Assembly: GCF_002087335.1 (NCBI RefSeq)
Contig: NZ_MWVJ01000060.1
Coordinates: 97,335-161,334, forward strand
Length of the DNA: 64,000 nucleotides
Reading direction: 5' to 3'
Source of the DNA: Pseudophaeobacter leonis
GTDB taxonomy: Bacteria; Pseudomonadota; Alphaproteobacteria; Rhodobacterales; Rhodobacteraceae
The notes below the pieces were generated by a model. The model was not told where the DNA came from. It did not search any database and saw only the letters and a program-made list of their open reading frames with translations. Positions within the stretch are counted from its first letter, which is position 1, and the number at the start of each line of letters is the position of its first letter. This document shows positions 39,140 through 49,614 of this stretch, piece by piece. The position numbers were made by a program, and so were the translations under genes.

Positions 39140-40086
39140 AATTTCTGAGTTTCTCTAACCCCGCTGATCGCCCTTTGATCATCGCCTTGATGACGACCTT
39201 TGTCATTCTTCTGGTTGGCACCGCCTATACCCTGACCACGCAAGGGACGGCGCCGCTGTTTACGCCATCCTATTTGCTGCAACAGTTGCAGATCGGCTCG
39301 TTTCTGGGCATCTGTGCTGCGGGAATGATGATGGTTGTCCTGCTTGGGCATATCGACCTGTCTGTGCCCTGGACCATGACGGCTGCTGCGATGATGGCCA
39401 CAACGGTCGGTGGCCCCTGGGCCATTCCTGCGGGATTATCTGTTGGACTATGCGTGGGATTGCTGAATGGGTTTGGCGTGTCGGTCCTGCGTATTCCCTC
39501 GATGATTTTCACCCTGGGAGTGGATTCCGTTCTGCGGGGTCTCATGGTGGCCCATACAGGCGGCTTTGCGCCGCAAACCAAGGCCTCGCCGTTGATGCGC
39601 TATCTGGCGGCTGACACGATTTTGGGTATCCCCGTTGCCATTTTTGTCTGGGCCTTTGTATCGCTCGTGATCGTTGTGATCCTGACCCGCGCCGGGTTTG
39701 GAAAATCGATATATGCGGTCGGCGTCAAAGAAGGGGCGGCGTATCTCTCGGGTATCCGGACCCGCCGGGTGATCACCGGATCCTTTGTGGCCTCGTCTTT
39801 GTGCGCCGCAACGGCTGGCATCCTTTTGGCAGGCTATTCCGCAAAGGCCTATCAGGACATGGGCACGCAATATCTGCTGCCCGCGATTGCCGCCGTGGTT
39901 CTGGGGGGAACGCATATTCTGGGTGGTCGCGGGCGGTATCTTGGCACGCTGCTCGGGGCGACGCTGCTCGTATTTCTGAACTCGGTTTTGTCGATCCTGC
40001 AGATGCCTGAATCCTACCGCCAAATCATCTACGGCGTGGTCATTATCACAATGTTGCTTGTCTACGGACGTGGCAAACAGAACTGA
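39136..40086 (+). CDS. Sugar ABC importer permease 2
   Basis: A 316-residue RbsC-like permease that differs clearly from permease 1, so the importer is a heterodimer. Hallmarks are MMMVVLLGHIDLSVPWTMT, the coupling helix AVGVKEGAAYLSGIRTRRV and AVVLGGTHILGGRGRYLGT. Its ATG overlaps the upstream stop as ATGA. The C-terminal residues VYGRGKQN end at 40086, 22 bases before the proposed start of the next gene. Confidence 0.91.
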   Translation: MKFLSFSNPADRPLIIALMTTFVILLVGTAYTLTTQGTAPLFTPSYLLQQLQIGSFLGICAAGMMMVVLLGHIDLSVPWTMTAAAMMATTVGGPWAIPAGLSVGLCVGLLNGFGVSVLRIPSMIFTLGVDSVLRGLMVAHTGGFAPQTKASPLMRYLAADTILGIPVAIFVWAFVSLVIVVILTRAGFGKSIYAVGVKEGAAYLSGIRTRRVITGSFVASSLCAATAGILLAGYSAKAYQDMGTQYLLPAIAAVVLGGTHILGGRGRYLGTLLGATLLVFLNSVLSILQMPESYRQIIYGVVIITMLLVYGRGKQN

Positions 40087-40108
40087 GGAAGCAACAGGTG
40101 AACAACAG

Positions 40109-41277
40109 ATGCAACAACAGATGCAGCAGCGGGCCTTTGGTCTGTCGCAACACGGAACCTATATTGGGCGCGTCTGGCGCCCGGGCATCGGCCCATCGGT
40201 CGTCACCCTGCGAGGCGACGAGGTGTGGGATATCACCAGTACTGAGATCTCAACCCTGTCCGGGGCGCTGGAACAGGACGATGTGGCCACGCAAATCGCG
40301 GCAGCTGAGGGGATATATCTGCGCAGCCTTCAGGCGCTTGAGAGCTCATCAGATCAGGCAAATTGCGCGCGTGACAGACTGCATCTTTTGCCACCCTGTG
40401 ATCTTCAGGCAATCAAGGCCGCAGGGGTGACCTTTGCCAGGTCGATGATTGAACGCGTGATTGAGGAACGCGCTGCCGGGGATTTCAGCCGCGCCGCAGA
40501 AATCCGTGAGCATGTCTCGCAGATCATTGGTGGCTCGTTGAAAGACATCGTGCCGGGCTCGCAACACGCGATGGAGGTCAAAAAGATCCTCGAAGCCGAA
40601 GGGCTTTGGTCGCAATATCTTGAGGTTGGGATTGGCCCTGATGCCGAGGTCTTCACCAAGGCGCAGCCAATGTCTGCGGTTGGATCAGGCGCAAGGGTCG
40701 GGCTGCCCCTGCCTCTGACTGGAACAATCCAGAACCAGAGATCGTGCTGGCGGTTGCATCCTGTGGGGAGATCAAAGGCGCAGCATTGGGGAATGACGTC
40801 AATCTGCGCGATGTTGAGGGCCGTTCTGCATTGCTGCTGGGAAAGGCGAAAGACAACAATGCCTCTACTGCAATTGGCCCCTTTATCCGCTTGTTTGATG
40901 CGGGTTTTGGTCTGGAGGATGTGAAGCAGGCTGAAATTCTGTTGCAGATCAAGGGTGCAGACGGCTTCATGTTGGAGGAGCGTTGCGCCATGAGCGAGAT
41001 CAGCCGGTCGCCAGAAAGCATTGTCAGTCAAACCCTTGGCACGCATCACCAATATCCTGACGGTCTGATGCTCTATCTTGGCAGCATGTTCGCTCCGATT
41101 AAAGATCGCGACACCCCAGGCCAGGGGTTCACCCACAAGATTGATGACATCGTGACAGTCTCTACGCCCGCGCTGGGCGCACTTCGCAATGCTGTCTCTT
41201 TATCCACTGAATGTCCCGCGTGGTCATTTGGCACAGGGGCATTGATGAAAAACCTAGCCGGAAGGCATTTGCTATGA
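40109..41277 (+). CDS. AraD1-type fumarylacetoacetate-hydrolase-family dehydratase (one frameshift)
   Basis: A member of the FAH superfamily of the AraD1/XylX kind, which removes water from a 2-keto-3-deoxy pentonate to give alpha-ketoglutarate semialdehyde. Visible blocks are GVTFARSMIERVIEERA, GIGPDAEVFTKAQPMSAVGSG, EIVLAVASCGEIKGAALGNDVN (quoted in part) and the metal-site region NDVNLRDVEGRSALLL. One base is missing at about 40703-40712 (expected PASDWNNPEPEIVLAV). About 390 residues when repaired. The ATG at 40109 follows an AGGTG 9 bases upstream; 40121 is an alternative. Its stop overlaps the dehydrogenase start (ATGA). Substrate is inferred from the neighbours. Confidence 0.85.
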
Positions 41278-42821
41278 ATTTTACACCACAGGGAAAACAC
41301 CTCATTGGCGGCGATTGGGTCGCGTCTGAGGCGCGCTTTCAATCCTCGCCCGCACATGGACAGTCGCACAGCTTTTCTGTCGGAACAGCCGCGCTTGTGG
41401 ATCGGGCCGTGCGCGCCGCCGAGGAGGCCTTTTGGTCGTTTTCCGCAACGCGCCGCGAAACGCGCGCTGATTTTCTGAATAGGATTGCAGACGAAATTGA
41501 TCTGCGCGGCGCAGAGATCACCGAGATTGGCAGCGGTGAAACAGGTTTGCCCGGCGCGCGTCTCGAAGGGGAGCGAGGACGGACAACCGGACAGCTTCGC
41601 CTGTTCGCGGCGCATATTCTGGAGGGAGCTTATCTGGACACCCGACATGACAGCGCCTTGCCTGAGCGGCACCCTGCGCCGCGTCCCGAACTCTATATGA
41701 TGCAGCGCCCCATCGGCCCCGTGGCGGTCTTTGGCGCCTCTAATTTTCCATTGGCGTTTTCGGTCGCAGGCGGCGATACCGCCGCCGCATTGGCCGCAGG
41801 CTGTCCTGTCGTCGTAAAAGGCCATTCAGCCCATCCCGGAACCAGCGAAATCATCGCCGAAGCAATCCATGCAGCTGTCGCGCGTTGCGGTCTGCACACA
41901 GGGGTGTTTTCTCTTATCCAGGGGGGCAAACGTGAGGTTGGCACCGCGCTGGTGCAACATCCCCTGATCAAGGCCGTGGGCTTTACCGGGTCCCTGGGGG
42001 GAGGGCGCGCCTTGTTCGACCTCTGTGCGGCGCGGCCGGAGCCAATCCCGGTTTTTTGGCGAAATCGGCTCGGTCAATCCGATGTTTCTGCTGCCGGCGG
42101 CTCTGAATGAACGTGCCGCAGAAATCGCTCAGGGATGGGCCGGATCCCTCACCTTGGGGGCAGGCCAGTTTTGCACAAATCCCGGCATTTCATTTGTCAT
42201 GATGGGCCAGAGGCTGATCATTTTTGTGACGAAGCCGCAAAAGCGCTCGCCGGGGCTGAGCCGCAGGTGATGCTGACAGAGGGTATCGCAGAGGCCTATT
42301 GGCACGGCACGCGTGCGATGGCCGCTGCGAACAATGTGAAGCAACTGGTCGCAACCGAGGCGACGGCGCGTGCTGCCTTGCCCAATCTGTTTGCCACATC
42401 CGCCAAAGACTGGCTTGCGAACACAGAGTTGAGCGAAGAAGTCTTTGGCCCGCTTGGCCTTGTGGTGCGCGTGGCTGACAGGGACGAAATGCAGGCCTGC
42501 GCGCGCAGCCTGCAAGGGCAGCTGACCTGCACTGTGCATATGTCAGAGGCTGATCTGGAGCTGGCGCGCGCACTGATGCCAGTTCTTGAACGCAAAGCGG
42601 GACGCCTTTTGATGAATGGGTTCCCAACAGGTGTCGAGGTGAGCGACACGATGGTGCATGGCGGCCCCTATCCGGCCTCTACAAATTTTGGTGCGACCTC
42701 TGTCGGGACCCTGTCGATCAGGCGCTTTTTACGTCCGGTTTGTTACCAAAACCTGCCCGCAGATCTCTTGCCTGCAGATCTCTTGGCCAGTGATGTCAAA
42801 GCCAGTGATGCCGTGCCCTAA
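41274..42821 (+). CDS. Alpha-ketoglutarate semialdehyde dehydrogenase-like aldehyde dehydrogenase (two indels)
   Basis: NAD(P)-dependent aldehyde dehydrogenase that would convert alpha-ketoglutarate semialdehyde (2,5-dioxovalerate) to alpha-ketoglutarate. Features in order: QGKHLIGGDWVAS, PIGPVAVFGASNFPLAFSVAG (quoted in part), CPVVVKGHSAHPGTSE, VGFTGSLGGGRALFDL, the glutamate of FGEIGSVNP, and the catalytic cysteine of LTLGAGQFCTNPG. An extra T at about 42056 and a missing base at about 42200 shift the frame out and back. About 515 residues when repaired, normal for this subgroup. It overlaps the AraD1-type gene by 4 bases. Confidence 0.88.
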
Positions 42822-42914
42822 TCCATAGGCCTGAAAACACGCCGTTTTGGGTGCTCAAGAGCGAGAAAATCTTGCGCGCGGCCAATCCCGACCTGAACAA
42901 AAGAGACGCAGCTT

Positions 42915-44708
42915 ATGACCGATTATCGCGAAAAATTCAAAGCAAACGGGAAACTTCGGTCACAGGAGTGGTTCAATAACCCAAATAACCCGGCCATGAC
43001 GGCGCTGTATTTGGAGCGGTATCAAAACAATGGCTTCACCGCCGAAGAGCTCCAATCCGGCAAGCCGGTGATCGGAATTGCGCAATCAGGGTCTGAACTT
43101 GCTCCCTGCAATAAGATCCACCTGTTTCTGTCAGATCGCATCAAAGCCGGTATTCGCGATGCCGGCGGGATCCCGATCGAGTTTCCAATCCACCCGCTGC
43201 ATGAGAATGGCAAACGCCCGACGGCGGCGCTGGATCGCAACCTTGCCTATTTGGGGCTGGTCGAAATTCTGCACGGCTATCCCCTGGATGGTGTTGTGCT
43301 GACGACTGGCTGCGACAAGACGACACCGGCGATGTTGATGGGAGCCGCGACCGTTGATCTTCCGGCGATTGCCTTGTCGGGTGGTCCAATGTTGGACGGA
43401 TGGGGGAAGGGGGAGCTGGCGGGCTCGGGCACGATCATCTGGGAGAGCCGGCGTTTGTTGGCGGAAGGCGTGATCGACTACGAAGAGTTCATCAGCCGCG
43501 CCTGCGCCTCTGCGCCTTCCCTGGGCCATTGCAACACCATGGGCACCGCCAGCACCATGAACGCCCTGGCCGAGGCATTGGGCATGAGCCTTTCTGGCTG
43601 CGCCGCAATTCCGGCGCCGTTTCGCGAACGCATGGCTATGGCATATGAAACGGGCAAGCGGATTGTCGATATGGTCCATGAAGACCTGACCCCATCCAGG
43701 GTCATGACGCGTGAAGCCTTTGTGAACGCCATCCGAGTTGCGACAGCGCTCGGGGGGTCGACCAACGCCCCGCCTCATATTCAGGCCATTGCGCGCCATG
43801 TGGGGGTCGAGTTGACGATCCAGGACTGGCAGGATTTCGGATATGACGTGCCGCTTTTGCTCAACATGCAACCGGCCGGAAAATATCTGGGCGAGCGGTT
43901 CTATCGTGCAGGGGGGGTCCCGGCTGTCATGGGGGAGCTGATGCATGCGGGCTATCTGAACACTGGCGTTCTGACCGTGTCGGGGAAACCTCTGGCTGAG
44001 AGTTTGCAAAACGTCCGGAGCGAAGACGCAGAGGTCATCCGGAGCGTGGCGAACCCCTTGCGACAAAAGGCTGGCTTCCTTGTTCTAAGGGGTAATTTGT
44101 TTGACTCTGCATTGATGAAATCCTCGGTCATCTCGGACGCGTTTCGGCAACGGTATCTTGTCACTCCGGGGCATGAAAACACGTTTGAGGCCCGCGCCAT
44201 TGTTTTTGACGGACCAGAACACTACCACGCTACGCTGAACAATCCTGATCTTGGGATCGATGAGAACTGTATTTTGTTCATCCGCGGCACAGGCTGTGTT
44301 GGCTTTCCCGGCTCTGCCGAAGTTGTCAATATGCAGCCGCCGGATGCGCTGATCAAACAGGGCATCAAACATTTGCCAACTGTCGGGGACGGGCGCCAAT
44401 CCGGCACCTCAGAAAGCCCGTCAATTTTGAATGCCTCGCCAGAATCTGTTGTCGGGGGCGGGCTGGCATATTTGCAAAATGGCGACCGGGTAAAGCTCGA
44501 TTTGAATGAGCGCACCCTGAATGCCCTGGTCGACCCGGCGGAATGGCAGGCGCGCAAGGACAGCTGGAGCGCGCCTGAGCTGGAAAATCAAACGCCGTGG
44601 GAAGAATTATACCGCAAGAACGTTGACCAATTGGCTGATGGCGGTTGCTTTGGTTTTGCGACAAAATACCAAAAGACACGGACCCTGTTGCCGCGCGACA
44701 GCCATTAA
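42915..44708 (+). CDS. IlvD/Edd-family sugar-acid dehydratase (xylonate/arabonate type)
   Basis: A 597-residue iron-sulfur dehydratase that turns a pentonate into a 2-keto-3-deoxy acid. Cluster and substrate motifs include GIAQSGSELAPCNKIH, LTTGCDKTTPAMLMGAATVD, SLGHCNTMGTASTMN and the late GTGCVGFPGSAEV and GDGRQSGTSESPSILNASPE. Length and the N-terminal RSQEWFNNPNNPAMTALY block fit the pentonate dehydratases rather than IlvD of valine synthesis. It is intact. The order after the importer (second dehydratase, semialdehyde dehydrogenase, this enzyme, lactonase) supports a Weimberg-type route. Confidence 0.9.
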   Translation: MTDYREKFKANGKLRSQEWFNNPNNPAMTALYLERYQNNGFTAEELQSGKPVIGIAQSGSELAPCNKIHLFLSDRIKAGIRDAGGIPIEFPIHPLHENGKRPTAALDRNLAYLGLVEILHGYPLDGVVLTTGCDKTTPAMLMGAATVDLPAIALSGGPMLDGWGKGELAGSGTIIWESRRLLAEGVIDYEEFISRACASAPSLGHCNTMGTASTMNALAEALGMSLSGCAAIPAPFRERMAMAYETGKRIVDMVHEDLTPSRVMTREAFVNAIRVATALGGSTNAPPHIQAIARHVGVELTIQDWQDFGYDVPLLLNMQPAGKYLGERFYRAGGVPAVMGELMHAGYLNTGVLTVSGKPLAESLQNVRSEDAEVIRSVANPLRQKAGFLVLRGNLFDSALMKSSVISDAFRQRYLVTPGHENTFEARAIVFDGPEHYHATLNNPDLGIDENCILFIRGTGCVGFPGSAEVVNMQPPDALIKQGIKHLPTVGDGRQSGTSESPSILNASPESVVGGGLAYLQNGDRVKLDLNERTLNALVDPAEWQARKDSWSAPELENQTPWEELYRKNVDQLADGGCFGFATKYQKTRTLLPRDSH

Positions 44709-44750
44709 CGGCATCATCGCTGCCAACACTGGTCCCAGTTGGGAGAGCAT

Positions 44751-45680
44751 ATGAGCAATCTACCTGCACATCTGGACCTGCGTGATGACCGGTTTTTGCG
44801 ACTGGTTCATCCCATTGCTCCGCTTTTAAAGATTGCGGAGGGCTTCACCTGGACAGAAGGCCCGGTGTGGTTTGGCGACCATGACTGTTTGCTGTTTTCT
44901 GACATCCCCTCCGAACGCATAATGCGGTGGAGCGAAACGCAGGGTGTTTCGGTCTTTCGGGATGCATCTGGTTTCAACAACGGCAACACGCGCGATCACA
45001 GCGGCCGTTTGCTTGGCTGCCGTCATGGCACACGCGATGTTGTGAGAACCGAAATAAATGGCGCGCTGACCGTGCTTGCCTCCACCTACCAGGGAAAACG
45101 TTTGAACTCTCCAAACGATCTTGTGGTGTCCTCAGATGGCGCTGTCTGGTTCACCGATCCAACCTATGGAATACTCTCGAACTTTGAAGGATACCAGGCA
45201 GAGCCCGAGCAAGACGCGCGTCATGTTTTTCGTATTGACCCGGTGACAGGGCAGGTGGCGCCTGTGGTTTCTGACTTCATTCAGCCCAATGGGCTTGCGT
45301 TCAGTCGCGATGAAAAAACACTGTATATCGCGGAAAGTGGCGCCAGCCACGACAGCAAGGTTCCCGCGGTCATTCGGCAATTTGACGTCGTTGGATCATC
45401 TCTCACGGATCGCGGGGTTTTTGCCACGATTGATTGCGGTGTCCCGGATGGGTTTCGCATCGATTCAGCAGGAAACCTGTGGTCTTCGGCTGCAGACGGC
45501 GTGCATTGTTTTGCTCCTGATGGCACTTTGCTGGGCAAAATACTGGTGCCGGAAACAGTATCAAATCTGTGTTTTGGCGGGCGCTATGGACACAGCCTTT
45601 TTATCACGGCATCCACCTCTGTCTTTCAGATTTTTGTCAATACCAATGGCGCCGAAGCATGGACTGCGCAACCGAACTAA
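44751..45680 (+). CDS. SMP-30/gluconolactonase-family sugar lactonase
   Basis: A 309-residue beta-propeller lactonase that would open a pentonolactone made by a sugar dehydrogenase. Metal-site glutamate in FTWTEGPVWFGDHD, then FSDIPSERIMRW, the asparagine/aspartate sites in SPNDLVVSSDGAVWFTDPTYG (quoted in part) and QPNGLAFSRDEKTLYIAE, and GVPDGFRIDSAGNLW. The ATG at 44751 has a GGGAG site 7 bases upstream. It is the last gene of the operon. No sugar dehydrogenase is found in the window, so the first oxidation step must be encoded elsewhere. Confidence 0.9.
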   Translation: MSNLPAHLDLRDDRFLRLVHPIAPLLKIAEGFTWTEGPVWFGDHDCLLFSDIPSERIMRWSETQGVSVFRDASGFNNGNTRDHSGRLLGCRHGTRDVVRTEINGALTVLASTYQGKRLNSPNDLVVSSDGAVWFTDPTYGILSNFEGYQAEPEQDARHVFRIDPVTGQVAPVVSDFIQPNGLAFSRDEKTLYIAESGASHDSKVPAVIRQFDVVGSSLTDRGVFATIDCGVPDGFRIDSAGNLWSSAADGVHCFAPDGTLLGKILVPETVSNLCFGGRYGHSLFITASTSVFQIFVNTNGAEAWTAQPN

Positions 45681-46420
45681 GGACCATGGGCGCCTCTCTC
45701 TAGGCCGGATCATCAAAAGCCAAGTCCGATCCATCCGGTGCTGGGCGTGAAACGCGAGGCGCATAGTCGTGGAATGGTCGCGAGGCGTGGGCCGCTGTTC
45801 CCTGAGCTGTGGCCTCTTTAGCGGCGTGAGCGGAGTTTATCGCGAGGAAGGGGCAGGGGGCATTCCTGTCACTTTTTCCCCGTGCTGAAAATGCCGTGAA
45901 ACGTCAGCTGACGATACAGAAAATGATTCGTTCATATCCACGATACGGGGTTGAGTGGTCTCAATCTGCTGTCCAAAAGGTGTAGTCCCACCTGTGGGAC
46001 GCAGACATCCGAATGGTATTGGTAATTTTTTCGGACCAAATTTTTCCCCCGTTTTTTGCCTCAGAGAGCAAGATCAAAAACAGGCAGGATTTGGGGAAAC
46101 ATGTGAAATTACGGCGTTAAAGTGGCGAAAATTGCTGAAATGGGTGTCTTTTAGACCAATTCGGTCGATTTGACGGCGGCCTCAGAAAGCTGGCATTTTC
46201 GCGTTCGCATGGCCCCTGGCTGGTCAGGATCTGCGAAAGAAACACTTGCGTGACTGCGTGTTACCAATAGAATTTGCTCAGGTGAGGGTATGTCACGCAT
46301 CCAATGTCCGGAGGAGTAGCCGCGGCAGGGGGCAAAAAATAGGTGCAGCCTGAACACCACTTTGTTACGTGCTGTTTGCTCAGCCGAGCAGTCACGGCAT
46401 GAAATTCCTTGGGAGGAAAC
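45681..46420. promoter_or_regulatory. 740-base leader region of the TRAP operon with two dyads
   Basis: No gene is visible. A perfect 16-base dyad GTCCCAC-CT-GTGGGAC lies at 45985-46000, and TTGGT-N11-ACCAA at 46019-46039. A smaller dyad GACC-N5-GGTC is at 46154-46166. Such sites fit operators for a LacI- or GntR-type regulator, which is not encoded nearby unless it is the GntR protein at 34614. No clear terminator for the lactonase operon was found. Confidence 0.45.
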
Positions 46421-47515
46421 ATGACAAATTCAATCAACCGCAGAAAGTTTCTGCGAGGTTCGGCTGTCGCCGGCGCCGCTGCGTTAGCAACACCAGCAAT
46501 TGCAGAAAGCCACGGCGTAACACTCAAGATGCAGGCGGCCTGGGGCGGCGGTATCTTTCTTGAAAACGCGCAGTCTTTTGCTGCGCGCGTCAATGAGATG
46601 TCTGGCGGCTCACTGACAATCGAAGTTCTGTCGGTGGATGCGGTTGTCAAAACCAGCCAAATGCAGGACGCGGTGCACCGCGGTGTTCTGGACGCAGCCC
46701 ACTATGTGCCTGCCTACTGGTACGGCAAATCCAAATCTGCTTCGCTGTTTGGCACCGGCCCTTGCTTTGGCTGGTCCAGCCAGGAAGTGCTGGGCTGGGT
46801 CTATTCCGGTGGCGGTCAGGAACTCTTTGACGAGCTGATGGCAGAGCTGCGCCTGAATGTTGTATCCTTCTTCAACTCTCCGATGCCGGCACAGCCGCTG
46901 GGCTGGTTCCAGGAGCAGATCACAGACGCCTCCCAGATGAAGGGCCTCAAGTACCGGACTGTTGGTCTGGCGGCCGACGTCATGCTGGAAATGGGCATGT
47001 CAGTTGTTCAGCTTCCCGGTGGTGAAATCCAGCCTGCGATGAAATCAGGCCTGATTGATGCGGCTGAGTTCAACAACCCGACGTCTGACCGTGACTTTGG
47101 GATGCAGGATGTCTCAAAGAACTACATGCTGGCCTCTTATCACCAGTCGCAGGAGTTCTTTGAAGTCACCATCAACAAGGACAAGTTCAACAGCCTGTCC
47201 GATGAGCACAAAGCGATCATCAAGAACGCATCCATGGCCGAAAACTCTGGTTTCTACTGGGGCAACGCCAAGCGTTATTCCGATGACCTGATCAAGCTGC
47301 AGGAAGCCGATGGCGTCGCCGTTCACCGCACACCTGACTCCGTCATGCAGGCACAGCTGGTTGCCTGGGATGCAGTGGCGGCACGCATTGCCGACGATGA
47401 TCCGTTCTTTGCCAAGGTGATGGAGTCGCAAAAGGCCTACGCCAAGAATGTGATGAACTATCTCAACCTGAACCAGCCTGACTACAAGCTGGCGTATAAG
47501 CACTACTTCGGTTGA
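46421..47515 (+). CDS. dctP: TRAP transporter periplasmic substrate-binding protein (DctP type)
   Basis: A 364-residue binding protein with a Tat-like signal peptide (NRRKFLRGSAVAGAAALATPAIA, quoted in part) that targets it to the periplasm. The family pattern is clear: VTLKMQAAWGGGIFLENAQSF, QMQDAVHRGVLDAAHYVPAYW, MKGLKYRTVGLAADVMLEMGM (quoted in part) with the substrate-carboxylate arginine region, and VVQLPGGEIQPAMKSGLIDAAE. A GGGAGGA site lies 5 bases before the ATG. Many TRAP proteins of this subgroup bind keto or hydroxy acids, but the ligand cannot be fixed from the sequence. Confidence 0.92.
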   Translation: MTNSINRRKFLRGSAVAGAAALATPAIAESHGVTLKMQAAWGGGIFLENAQSFAARVNEMSGGSLTIEVLSVDAVVKTSQMQDAVHRGVLDAAHYVPAYWYGKSKSASLFGTGPCFGWSSQEVLGWVYSGGGQELFDELMAELRLNVVSFFNSPMPAQPLGWFQEQITDASQMKGLKYRTVGLAADVMLEMGMSVVQLPGGEIQPAMKSGLIDAAEFNNPTSDRDFGMQDVSKNYMLASYHQSQEFFEVTINKDKFNSLSDEHKAIIKNASMAENSGFYWGNAKRYSDDLIKLQEADGVAVHRTPDSVMQAQLVAWDAVAARIADDDPFFAKVMESQKAYAKNVMNYLNLNQPDYKLAYKHYFG

Positions 47516-47626
47516 TCGCGCCGCAATAGAAACGAACGATGTCCGGGCGCCAGGGTTGGCGTCCGGACATTATACGCTTGGGAAAGCAGCTGATATCCAA
47601 ATGGTCCGTGAGGGAGTACCAGAACC

Positions 47627-48217
47627 ATGAAAGTCGTATATGCCATCGAGGGCCTCAGCCTGTGGGTTGGGCGCGCCTTTGGATGGTGCATCATGATCCT
47701 GACGCTGTCTGTCGTCTATGAAGTGTTTGTGCGCTACGTGTTGAACGCGCCGACTGTCTGGGCCTTTGATATGATGGTCCAGATGTATGGCGCGCTGTTC
47801 TTGATGTGTGGCGCCTATGCCCTGGCGCAAGACACCCATGTGCGGGCTGACGTGATCTATCGCCTCATCCCGGTGCGGGGGCAGGCGGCTTTGGACTTCG
47901 TGCTCTATTTCCTCTTCTTCTTCCCGGGCATTCTGGCCCTTGTCTGGTACGGCTATGAAATTGCCTCGGACAGCTGGCGCTACAAAGAAGTGAGCTTTAA
48001 CAGCCCCGCCAGTATCCAGATCTACTTTTTCAAATCGCTTATTCCGCTCTCCGGCGGCCTGCTTATGATCCAGGGGGTTGCCGAGCTGGTGCGCTGTGTG
48101 ATGGCAATGCGCTCTGGCGTGTGGCCCGAACGTCTCGCGGATGTGAAAGAAACAGAAGACCTTCTGACCAGCGCTGATCTGGATGAGATCCGCGCCATCA
48201 CCCCCGGTCGCAACTAG
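47627..48217 (+). CDS. dctQ: TRAP transporter small permease (DctQ type)
   Basis: A 196-residue membrane protein with four hydrophobic segments. Family marks are VVYEVFVRYVLNAPTVWAFDM (quoted in part) and QDTHVRADVIYRLIP. It follows the binding-protein gene by 111 bases and precedes dctM by 30. It joins the large permease DctM to form the sodium-driven transporter. Confidence 0.9.
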   Translation: MKVVYAIEGLSLWVGRAFGWCIMILTLSVVYEVFVRYVLNAPTVWAFDMMVQMYGALFLMCGAYALAQDTHVRADVIYRLIPVRGQAALDFVLYFLFFFPGILALVWYGYEIASDSWRYKEVSFNSPASIQIYFFKSLIPLSGGLLMIQGVAELVRCVMAMRSGVWPERLADVKETEDLLTSADLDEIRAITPGRN

Positions 48218-48247
48218 GCCCTTCAGCGCTTCACGAAAGATAAATAG

Positions 48248-49614
48248 ATGACAAATCCCGAAGTTGCCCTGTTGATGCTTGGACTGTTCATTGTCCTTGT
48301 CCTGCTTGGTTTTCCGATCGCCTTTACTCTGCTCGCCATGGGCGTCGCCTTTGGCTACTACGCCTATAACCAGGGCGGTGCGATTGAGCAGTTAAGCGAT
48401 ATTTTCAACAATAATATCTTCTATCTGCTGAACCAGAACACCTATTCGGTGATGGAAAACCCGACGCTTGTCGCGATCCCGCTGTTCCTGTTCATGGGCT
48501 ACGTGGTTGAGCGGGCCAATATCGTCGATAAGCTGTTTTTCTCGCTCTACATGGCGGCGCGTAACCTGCCTGGCAGCCTTGCGATTGCGGCCCTGTTGAC
48601 CTGTGCGGTCTTCTCAACGGCCTCGGGAATTGTCGGCGCGGTTGTAACCTTGATGGGCTTGCTGGCCTTTCCGGCGATGGCCAATGCCAACTATAACAAG
48701 AGCTTTGCTTCCGGTGTGATCTGCGCAGGCGGCACGCTCGGCATCCTGATCCCGCCGTCAATCATGCTGATTGTCTATGCGGCCATCGCGGACCTTTCGC
48801 CGCTGCGCCTCTATGCGTCGGCTGGTTTCCCGGTGTGCTTTTGGCTGGGCTCTATATTGTCTACGTGGTCTTGCGCGTCTGGTCGAACCCGTCGCTGGCA
48901 CCAAAACCCAATATGGAAGACGTGCCACCGCCAAAAGAGATCTACTGGAACCTGCTGGTCAGCTTTGTCCCGCTGACTGTGCTTTTTGCGCTTGTTCTGG
49001 GCTCGATCCTGGGCGGTCTTGCCACCCCGGCAGAAGCCGCAGCCATGGGGGCGATGGGCGGTATTGTTCTGGCCGTGCTGTATCGGTCTATGACCTGGAC
49101 AAAACTGAAGGAAAGCGTGTTTCTGACCGCCAAAGCCACGGCGATGGTGTGCTGGCTGTTTGTTGGCTCCTGGACCTTTGCCTCGGTGTTTTCCTACCTG
49201 GGCGGCCACGATATTATCGCGCATTGGGTCGGCAGGATGGACCTTGAGCCGTGGGAATTCCTCGTGCTGGCGCAGATCATTATCTTCCTGCTGGGCTGGC
49301 CGCTGGAATGGTCGGAAATCCTGATCATCTTTGTGCCGATCTTCCTGCCGCTGCTCGAAGTGTTTGGTGTGAACCCGTATTTCTTTGCGATGCTGGTGGC
49401 GCTGAACCTGCAAACCTCGTTCCTGACCCCGCCCTTGGCCATGTCGGCCTATTATCTCAAAGGGGTGTTGAAGAACCAGATTGAGCTGATGGAGATTTTC
49501 CGAGGCATCATGCCCTATCTGGCGATTGTGATCCTGACGATGGTCCTGATGTATCAGTTCCCCGGCATCGCGCTGTGGTTCCCTGACTACCTCTTTGGAG
49601 AATACATCCCGTGA
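48248..49614 (+). CDS. dctM: TRAP transporter large permease (DctM type, one frameshift)
   Basis: Large membrane subunit that carries the substrate with sodium. Hydrophobic segments run throughout; typical blocks are LLGFPIAFTLLAMGVAFGYY, NPTLVAIPLFLFMGYVVERA, GTLGILIPPSIMLIVYA and GSILGGLATPAEAAAMGA. One G is missing at about 48832 (expected SAGFPGVLLAGLYIVYVVL). About 455 residues when repaired. Its stop overlaps the GTG of the amidase gene (GTGA), tying the amidase to uptake. Confidence 0.91.
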
